Origin: Phascolarctobacterium_A sp902463975
GTDB lineage: Bacteria; Bacillota; Negativicutes; Acidaminococcales; Acidaminococcaceae
Length of the DNA stretch: 64,000 bases
Assembly (NCBI RefSeq): GCF_902463975.1
Contig: NZ_CABQHJ010000008.1
Span: 1-64,000, forward strand
Direction: 5' to 3'
Below the pieces are notes generated by a model. That model was not told the origin of the DNA and did no database searches. It saw only the letters and a program-made list of their open reading frames with translations. Shown here one piece after another: positions 58,674 through 64,000 of the stretch. The stretch's first letter is position 1. Each line of letters starts with the position of its first letter. Both the position numbers and the translations under genes were made by a program.

Positions 58674-59083
58674 TGATGAAGCATTATGAGGTAGTGGCAG
58701 CGGTAATTGAGCATGACGGCAAGATTTTGTGTATGCAGCGTAATAAAGGCAAATTTGATTATGTAAGCTATAAATTTGAGTTTCCCGGCGGTAAGGTAGA
58801 GGCTGGCGAAGAGCGTCATACCGCGTTGGAACGCGAGCTGCGCGAGGAAATGGACATGGACATCAGCATTCCTGAGGATGCGTATCTGATGACGGTGGAG
58901 CACACCTATCCTGATTTTGCGATTACCATGCATGCGTATGTGTGCAAGCTGGCACAGCCCAAGTTCGTTATGAAGGAGCATGTGGCCGCAAAATGGCTGG
59001 CTCCGGCAGATTTAAGCAGCTTGGATTGGGCGGCAGCAGATATGCCGATTGTGGAGCGTCTGCAGCAAGAGGAGATTGATTAA
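58673..59083 (+). CDS. NUDIX hydrolase, MutT-like nucleoside triphosphate pyrophosphohydrolase
   Basis: A 136-residue protein that should hydrolyse damaged or unwanted nucleoside triphosphates to monophosphates. The NUDIX box is GGKVEAGEERHTALERELREEM (cited in part: G-x5-E-x7-R-E-x2-E-E), followed by HTYPDFAITMHAYVC, typical of the small MutT/NudG group. GGAGG precedes ATG 58673 (ATG 58676 also possible). It ends 2 bases before the PLD-helicase gene, which suggests cotranslation and a shared role in DNA or nucleotide protection. Confidence 0.88.
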   Translation: MMKHYEVVAAVIEHDGKILCMQRNKGKFDYVSYKFEFPGGKVEAGEERHTALERELREEMDMDISIPEDAYLMTVEHTYPDFAITMHAYVCKLAQPKFVMKEHVAAKWLAPADLSSLDWAAADMPIVERLQQEEID

Positions 59084-59085
59084 TC

Positions 59086-61125
59086 GTGAACAGCAGTGAA
59101 CTTGCCTTGTATCTTGAGGCGGGCTTTATTGATTTTAATATTGAAACTGATGAACGCTTTTTGCCGAAAATATTAACCAATAACCAGCAGGAGCAGGTAA
59201 AGGTATTGGAAAACCTGCTGTTTGAGCTGGAGCATTGTGATGAATTTTTCTTTTCTGTAGCGTTTGTGACTAATAGCGGTATTGCCTGCTTAATTGATAC
59301 GCTGAAGGAATTGGAAAATAAGCATATTAAGGGTAAGATTTTGGCTTCGCAATACCAAAATTTTACGGAACCGCGAGCGCTGCGCAGATTGCTGCAGTTT
59401 CCTAATCTGGAATTGAAGATAATCACCTCTGATTATAATTTTCATGCTAAGGGTTACCTGTTCCATACACACGCAACATCTGCTAAGGATGAAAATTACA
59501 CTATGATTGTCGGCAGCAGTAATTTGACGCAAAGTGCGCTGACTGTTAACCGTGAGTGGAATGTGCAGCTTTCGTCCATGAAGGATGGCGCTTTAATCAG
59601 GCAGATGCAGGAAGAGCTTAATCAGGCGTGGGATGATGCTACACCTGTTACTGAGGAATGGATTGCTGCTTATGAACGCATTTACGGAGAGGCGCGCAGT
59701 CAACGGCAGCATGCTTATACGAAAATACATAAGCTGTATAAAATCAATCCTAATAAAATGCAGGCAGCAGCCTTGCAAAATATTGCTGCACTTAGGGCAG
59801 AGGGCAAGAATCGTGCTCTGCTGATTTCTGCTACCGGTACAGGTAAAACGTATCTTTCTGCCTTTGATGTGAGGGCAGCGCAGCCTAAACGTTGCCTGTT
59901 TATAGTGCATCGTGGGCTGATTGCGCGTAAATCTAAGGAGAGCTTTGAGCAGATTATTGATGAGCATATCACGACCGGTTTGTTTACCAACGGTCACAGA
60001 GAAATCGACAGAGACTATGTTTTTGCTACCGTACAGACATTGGTGAAGGATGAAAACCTGCATGCCTTTGCGCCGGATGCTTTTGATTATATTATTATCG
60101 ACGAAGCGCATCATGCAGGAGCCAAGAGCTATCAAAAGGTACTGAGCTATTTTAAGCCTAAATTTTTACTAGGCATGACAGCGACGCCGGAGCGTTCTGA
60201 TGACTGTGATATTTTTGAAACCTTTGACCATAATATTGCTTACGAAATCCGTTTGCATCAGGCCTTGGCTGAAAATATGCTGGTGCCGTTTCATTATCAT
60301 GGTGTAAGCGAAATTGTTGTAGATGGTGAGCTTTTAGATGATAATGCCGATTTCGCTCGTCTTACTAGCGAAGAGCGTGTCAAAAATATCCTGTATTATG
60401 CAGATTTTTATGGCTGTGATCAAGGGCGCGTCAAGGGTATAGTTTTTTGCAGCAGGATAGAAGAAGCGAAAGCCTTGTCAGAGGCGTTTAATAAGCATGG
60501 CAAAAGAGCTGCCTTTTTGGCTGGTGCTACCAGTGAGGAAGAGCGTGCAAGGCTTATAAAACGTCTTGAAAGCGATGAAGAGGGCGTAGATAAGCTTGAT
60601 TATCTTTTCTCTGTTGATGTTTTGAATGAAGGTGTAGATATACCATCTATCAACCAAATTATTATGCTGCGACCGACACAGTCCGCCATTGTTTTTGTGC
60701 AGCAGCTAGGTCGTGGCTTGCGTAAGAGTAAAGGCAAGCGCTATCTTGAAGTTATTGACTTTATCGGTAACTACGAAAATAATTACATGTTGCCGATAGC
60801 ATTGTATGGTGATCGTAGCGGCAGTAAGGATAAAGTGCGTCGCATTTTGCATAATAACTTTTTGCCGGGTGCGTCGACAGTTTATTTTACTGATGTAGTT
60901 CGGGAGCGTATTTTTGACTCTTTAAATAAAAATAATTTTCTGGAGCTGCGCAAGCTCAAGGAATCCTATCAATTAGTAAAGTCTAAGCTTGGTCATGCAC
61001 CGATGATGCTGGATTTCTTGGATTTGGGCGACAAGGATCCGTATCTGTTTATCCAAAAGAAGAAGTCCTATTACAACTTCAGACAGTATGCAGATCCTTA
61101 TGAAAGCACATTGAGTGCTACTTAA
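59086..61125 (+). CDS. PLD-like nuclease / DEAD-DEAH helicase (N-terminal part of a DUF3427-type helicase)
   Basis: A 679-residue superfamily 2 helicase with an N-terminal phospholipase D-like domain. Residues about 1-185 hold FHAKGYLF and IVGSSNLTQSAL (an HxK PLD half-site). The motor has SATGTGKTYL (about 248), IIDEAHHAGAKSY (about 338), GMTATPERSDD, FCSRIEEAKAL, DVLNEGVDIPSINQII and QQLGRGLRKSKGK. Intact relatives continue into a C-terminal DUF3427 domain; here the frame stops at LSAT and the DUF3427 part is a separate frame that starts in the stop codon (TAATG). Initiator GTG follows GAGGAG. Members are suspected in repair or phage defence; no function is proven here. Confidence 0.85.
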   Translation: MNSSELALYLEAGFIDFNIETDERFLPKILTNNQQEQVKVLENLLFELEHCDEFFFSVAFVTNSGIACLIDTLKELENKHIKGKILASQYQNFTEPRALRRLLQFPNLELKIITSDYNFHAKGYLFHTHATSAKDENYTMIVGSSNLTQSALTVNREWNVQLSSMKDGALIRQMQEELNQAWDDATPVTEEWIAAYERIYGEARSQRQHAYTKIHKLYKINPNKMQAAALQNIAALRAEGKNRALLISATGTGKTYLSAFDVRAAQPKRCLFIVHRGLIARKSKESFEQIIDEHITTGLFTNGHREIDRDYVFATVQTLVKDENLHAFAPDAFDYIIIDEAHHAGAKSYQKVLSYFKPKFLLGMTATPERSDDCDIFETFDHNIAYEIRLHQALAENMLVPFHYHGVSEIVVDGELLDDNADFARLTSEERVKNILYYADFYGCDQGRVKGIVFCSRIEEAKALSEAFNKHGKRAAFLAGATSEEERARLIKRLESDEEGVDKLDYLFSVDVLNEGVDIPSINQIIMLRPTQSAIVFVQQLGRGLRKSKGKRYLEVIDFIGNYENNYMLPIALYGDRSGSKDKVRRILHNNFLPGASTVYFTDVVRERIFDSLNKNNFLELRKLKESYQLVKSKLGHAPMMLDFLDLGDKDPYLFIQKKKSYYNFRQYADPYESTLSAT

Positions 61126-61886
61126 TGCAGCATACGCAAATTGATGTGCCTGCATTTATCCAATATATGCAGGATAAGTATCAGCTTGCAACTTCGGCAG
61201 CAACGATTGCCAGCGTAGTGAATGTATTAACTATGCAGTTTTTTAAGACTGCTGACGCACATAAATATGGTAGTATATCGTTGGTAAATGCGGATGCAGG
61301 CAGTATTTGTTTAAGTGAAAAATTTAGCAAATTGCTGGCGAATAAAGAGTTTTACAGCTATGTTAATGATGCTTTGGCCTATGCAGAAAAACGCTTTTTG
61401 TCTGATTATAAGCCGACGAAATTTTATCATGGCTTCAAGCTGTATGGTTCATATACGCGTAAGGATGTCTGCCGTATATTGAATTGGGCGAAGGATGAAA
61501 GCGCTGTTGTTTATGGTTATAGGGTAAAATATAATACCTGTCCAATCTTTGTAACCTATAAAAAGGACGAAAACATTAGCGAAAGCACTAAATATGATGA
61601 CAGATTTGCCAGTCCTACGATTTTTAACTGGCAGACTCGTAGCAGAGTTAATATTGAATCGCCGGAGGTTGCAGCGATTGAGCAGCCGGAAACGCTGAAG
61701 CTTTTGTTTATCAAAAAGAGTGATGCTGAGGGTTCAGAGTTTTATTTTATGGGTGAAATGCTGCATAAGCAAAGCATTGGCACCACGATTACCGGCAATA
61801 AGGGCGAAAAGCTTTCTATTGTGCAAATGTTTTATGAAATGAAAACGCCGGTAGAAGCAAAGATTTATGATTATTTTGAAGGATGA
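61125..61886 (+). CDS. DUF3427-type C-terminal domain, separate frame
   Basis: A 253-residue protein that corresponds to the C-terminal domain usually fused to PLD-helicases (FYHGFKLYGSYTRKDVCRILNW, in part; VYGYRVKYNTCPIFVTYKK; TIFNWQTRSR; FYFMGEML). It overlaps the helicase stop by one base (TAATG) and its frame is open upstream of the ATG, so either a -1/+1 frameshift broke one gene or the gene is truly split and translationally coupled. No strong ribosome site is seen before the ATG. Rather AT-rich compared with genes before 58 kb. Confidence 0.7.
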   Translation: MQHTQIDVPAFIQYMQDKYQLATSAATIASVVNVLTMQFFKTADAHKYGSISLVNADAGSICLSEKFSKLLANKEFYSYVNDALAYAEKRFLSDYKPTKFYHGFKLYGSYTRKDVCRILNWAKDESAVVYGYRVKYNTCPIFVTYKKDENISESTKYDDRFASPTIFNWQTRSRVNIESPEVAAIEQPETLKLLFIKKSDAEGSEFYFMGEMLHKQSIGTTITGNKGEKLSIVQMFYEMKTPVEAKIYDYFEG

Positions 61887-61889
61887 TGG

Positions 61890-61981
61890 CCTGAGATTGC
61901 TTTGAAGGCTGTTCCCGGCAAGTATAATATCGACAAAGCCTTTTTAGAATGGCACAGAGATTGTATATTTGAAAAAGCGTG
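61890..61981 (+). pseudogene. C-terminal gene fragment
   Basis: Just after the DUF3427 frame a stretch reads WPEIALKAVPGKYNIDKAF, LEWHRDCIFEKA and a stop, without a start codon. It looks like the tail of a lost gene. The family is not recognised. Confidence 0.4.
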
Positions 61982-62042
61982 AAGCTGCGTCTGTTGTTGA
62001 GTAAATATTAGAGAATGTAGTCAAGAAAAGGATAGGCAAAAT

Positions 62043-62576
62043 ATGAGCTTTATAAGCAATGTTTATATTATCAAAACCCTTAGTACAGCTAAAGCATTGA
62101 CGCTGCAAGAAAGTAAGGTATATAGAGATATATCGGAAATGGATATTTATAGCGATACATATTTTACAGCTTGCTTTGGCGAAGGTGCTTATGCTTGTAT
62201 GGACGAGCTGCAGGACACGGAAGCTTTGGCAGATGCAACTGAAAGATTTTTTGAGCTAGTCAACGCGTATGCAGATGATAATGTATGTGAACTTAATAAT
62301 AATGTTATTATTATCAAAAAAGGCTATCTTAAGCAGTACTTTGATAATAAAATAGCAGGCCTTAAGAATATTATAGATAAGGCTGCCGGCAAAGATTATT
62401 TGAAGGTAAAATATCAGCTTAAAGATTATCTTGAGAGTATCGATGAACATATATATCCGACACAAGACAGCAAGGGACATTTTATTCAGTCGTTGGATTC
62501 TTGGCTGGAAAATTATCTGGAAGCTGATAAGGATACTTATATACAGATTGTCGGTCAGTTCTCAGTAAGAGGATAA
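62043..62576 (+). CDS. Hypothetical protein
   Basis: A 177-residue soluble protein, acidic, with no motif I recognise. The middle (ELNNNVIIIKKGYLKQYFDNKIAGL) and end look alpha-helical. The start ATG follows AAAAGGATAGG. It lies in the AT-rich island after the split helicase and beside a gene fragment, so it may be part of the same accessory segment. Confidence 0.6.
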   Translation: MSFISNVYIIKTLSTAKALTLQESKVYRDISEMDIYSDTYFTACFGEGAYACMDELQDTEALADATERFFELVNAYADDNVCELNNNVIIIKKGYLKQYFDNKIAGLKNIIDKAAGKDYLKVKYQLKDYLESIDEHIYPTQDSKGHFIQSLDSWLENYLEADKDTYIQIVGQFSVRG

Positions 62577-62612
62577 TAGCTTTAGATATAAAAAAACTCC
62601 CGGAGGTACACC

Positions 62613-63023
62613 ATGGAAAAACCAATAATTAGAGATGAAGCCTTTTTGGCACAAAAATCGCAGCCTGCAACCTTTATGGATATTGCAGTAGCGCAGGATT
62701 TATTAGATACGCTCGCAGCTCATGCGGACCGTTGCGTGGGCCTGGCCGCAAATATGATCGGCGTATCCAAATGCGTTATCGCCGTAAATATCGGCCCTAC
62801 GAATATTGCCATGCTGAACCCGGAGATTATCAAGCGCTCCGGCAAATATATGACTGAGGAGGGCTGCCTGTCACTTGAAGGCGAGCGTGCTACAGTACGC
62901 TATGAAAAAATTACCGTGGCTTATCAGGACATGCAGTTTAAAAAGTGCAAGCAGAGCTTCAGCGGCTTTACGGCGCAGATTATCCAGCATGAGATTGACC
63001 ATTGCCATGGTATTATAATTTAA
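62613..63023 (+). CDS. def: Peptide deformylase, short form
   Basis: Deformylase removes the formyl group from the N-terminal Met of new proteins. The 136-residue protein has all three motifs: GLAANMIG (motif 1, with Asn in place of the usual Gln-proximal form GxGLAAxQ), EGCLSLEG (motif 2, zinc Cys) and QHEIDHCHG (motif 3, HExxH). It is shorter than the 150-190 residues of main deformylases and lacks the fmt neighbour, so it may be a second, accessory copy. CGGAGG precedes the ATG. Confidence 0.85.
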   Translation: MEKPIIRDEAFLAQKSQPATFMDIAVAQDLLDTLAAHADRCVGLAANMIGVSKCVIAVNIGPTNIAMLNPEIIKRSGKYMTEEGCLSLEGERATVRYEKITVAYQDMQFKKCKQSFSGFTAQIIQHEIDHCHGIII

Positions 63024-63051
63024 GCGCGGTGATGGCCCGAGAAGCTGAAAA

Positions 63052-63852
63052 GTGCTTGCTGAGTTAAAAAGAATGTTAGAGCTTATCTTAGAAAATATCG
63101 TCACTGCTCCCGAACGGCTTGGCCTGCCAATAGCGTATGCGGAGTCCGAAGTGCTGCTTTACAGGCAGTATGGGCGCTATGACACGGTTGCCGTGCAGCG
63201 CGAGGGCAGGCAATTACTCCGGCGTGCGGAAGCGTTGCAGGCGGAGTATGATATTGCTGCTTTGCCAAGGCTTGGCAAGCAATATGCCGAGTGGAGCAAA
63301 AAGCTGCAGCAGCTAAAGTTTAAACGCCTGCTGCACGGTGAATTTGCTGCGGGCAAGGGCATTACGCTTTATGTGAACGCTATCAGGCAGGAATGTGCTG
63401 AGCATAGCTGGGATTATGCAGCCTATTATGCTTCCGTGCTGGTGCATGAGCGTGTGCATCTGTTGCATTATCAGGCGTTGCTGGCGCACTTTGGCGCTGC
63501 CGGCGCTGCGGTGCAGAGTGCGGAGTACAAGCAGGCGCAGCGCTATTGGTATGGCCGGCAGACGGAGGCGGCGCAGGCTGCCGTAGTCAAGGAAACGCTG
63601 GCGGAGTTTGCCCGCTGGCTGTGGTGCCTGCAGCAGGGGCATTTGGCGTTGGCGCAGGCGCTGTTGCAGACGCCCGAGGAGGTGCAGACGTGCATTCCGT
63701 ACTATCCTTATGCAGGAGTGCGGGGACTGTGCGCGTTGTATGCAAGTTCGCCGCAGGCGGCAGTGCGGGCGTACAGCGAGCTGTGGCAGCTGTCGCTGAC
63801 GAGCTGGCAGCAGGCGTATGCGCGGATAAAAGAGCTGGACGCAGTAAAATAG
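63052..63852 (+). CDS. Hypothetical protein with HExxH motif
   Basis: A 266-residue protein from GTG 63052 (ATG 63073 is an alternative; neither has a strong ribosome site). Near residue 140 it carries VLVHERVHLLHYQALL, an H-E-x-x-H zinc-protease-like motif in a hydrophobic helix. The rest is rich in Ala, Gln and Leu and predicted helical. A later ETLAEFARW could supply a third ligand Glu. I do not recognise the family; a zinc peptidase is possible. Confidence 0.6.
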   Translation: MLAELKRMLELILENIVTAPERLGLPIAYAESEVLLYRQYGRYDTVAVQREGRQLLRRAEALQAEYDIAALPRLGKQYAEWSKKLQQLKFKRLLHGEFAAGKGITLYVNAIRQECAEHSWDYAAYYASVLVHERVHLLHYQALLAHFGAAGAAVQSAEYKQAQRYWYGRQTEAAQAAVVKETLAEFARWLWCLQQGHLALAQALLQTPEEVQTCIPYYPYAGVRGLCALYASSPQAAVRAYSELWQLSLTSWQQAYARIKELDAVK

Positions 63853-63861
63853 GCAAAAAAT

Positions 63862-63903
63862 AACAGCCCAATTCTCAAATTATGAGTTTTGGGCTGTTTT
63901 CTT
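63862..63903. terminator. Bidirectional terminator
   Basis: AACAGCCCA (63862-63870) pairs with TGGGCTGTT (63890-63898), with an inner CTCA/TGAG stem, A-run on the left and TTTTCTT on the right. It lies between convergent genes. Confidence 0.85.
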
Positions 63904-63913
63904 ATGCAATTTT

Positions 63914-64000
63914 TTAGGCGAAGCCAAGCATTAAGCCGATTTGTCTTACGATAAACGCTACGCACCAGGCCACAACAAGCTCATAGCCCATGAGGCAGAG
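63914..64000 (-). CDS. C-terminal end of a membrane protein, probably ferrous iron transporter FeoB (truncated by window edge)
   Basis: On the minus strand the frame enters from the right edge and ends at TAA 63914-63916. The 28 residues seen (including YELVVAWCVAFIVRQIG and the end LMLGFA) form one membrane helix and resemble the last helix of FeoB (family pattern AW-x-VAFIVYQ-G). Only this end is visible, so the call is tentative. If right, it adds an Fe(II) importer to the iron genes of this window. Confidence 0.5.
   Translation of the reverse strand, partial: LCLMGYELVVAWCVAFIVRQIGLMLGFA

Overview
The window looks like chromosome from a diderm Firmicute (class Negativicutes; something like Phascolarctobacterium, Acidaminococcus or a relative, genus not resolvable here). 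The signs are Firmicutes-type regulation (CIRCE/HrcA, a T-box upstream of pheS, FMN and cobalamin riboswitches, RNase Y, AddAB, an infC-rpmI-rplT attenuator) combined with a TonB-dependent outer-membrane receptor, which needs an outer membrane. No rRNA, CRISPR array or prophage was seen.

Layout. 1-1357: the 3' part of a group II intron with its maturase, next to an Rpn/PDDEXK_2 nuclease gene (minus strand). 2.7-9.3 kb: addB-addA. 9.5-10.7 kb: an M20 peptidase. 10.7-15.4 kb: FMN riboswitch and ribD-ribE-ribBA, then about 0.9 kb of non-coding repeats, then ribH. 15.4-20 kb: a candidate small RNA, hslO, recA-recX, rny. 20-24.2 kb: cobalamin riboswitch and cobU-cobT-cobS-(CobT-like paralog)-cobC for nucleotide-loop assembly. 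24.2-27 kb: a zinc-ribbon protein with a structured leader, a short recQ and an MBL hydrolase. 27-31.7 kb: glucosaminidase, trmL, queD, folE2, folP, a palindromic repeat, folK. 31.8-36.6 kb: a zinc-ribbon protein, rpmB (minus), recG, a TVP38-like membrane protein, hemW. 36.6-41.6 kb: the CIRCE-controlled hrcA-grpE-dnaK-dnaJ cluster. 41.7-44.9 kb: infC-rpmI-rplT, an AEC transporter and a SpoU methyltransferase. 44.9-45.3 kb: four tRNAs (Tyr, fMet, Thr, Met). 45.4-50.7 kb: TonB receptor, binding lipoprotein, ChuW/HutW-like radical SAM protein and flavodoxin, read as an anaerobic haem acquisition and opening locus. 50.8-52.1 kb: a Fic protein bracketed by direct repeats. 52.2-56.1 kb: T-box and pheST. 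56.2-64 kb: cyclase-family protein, secreted MBL protein, small secreted protein, NUDIX hydrolase, a PLD-helicase split from its DUF3427 domain, remnants, a deformylase, an HExxH protein and the end of a probable feoB.

How the genes work together. Three cofactor routes (riboflavin, cobamide, folate/queuosine) sit in compact operons with stop-start overlaps, two under riboswitches. Many recombination and repair genes are present (addAB, recA, recX, recQ, recG). The most informative points are: a degenerate CobT paralog beside cobT, suggesting a heterodimeric ArsAB-type enzyme; a QueD with a CExxHGH motif in a folate cluster that lacks folB; an AddA that appears to carry its own four-cysteine iron-sulfur motif; a G8 tract in the signal-peptide region of the TonB receptor; a repeated, hairpin-rich 242-base element inside the rib operon; and a Fic cassette with flanking repeats and an operator-like promoter. 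All functional calls come from reading sequence and remembered family features; no database search was run.
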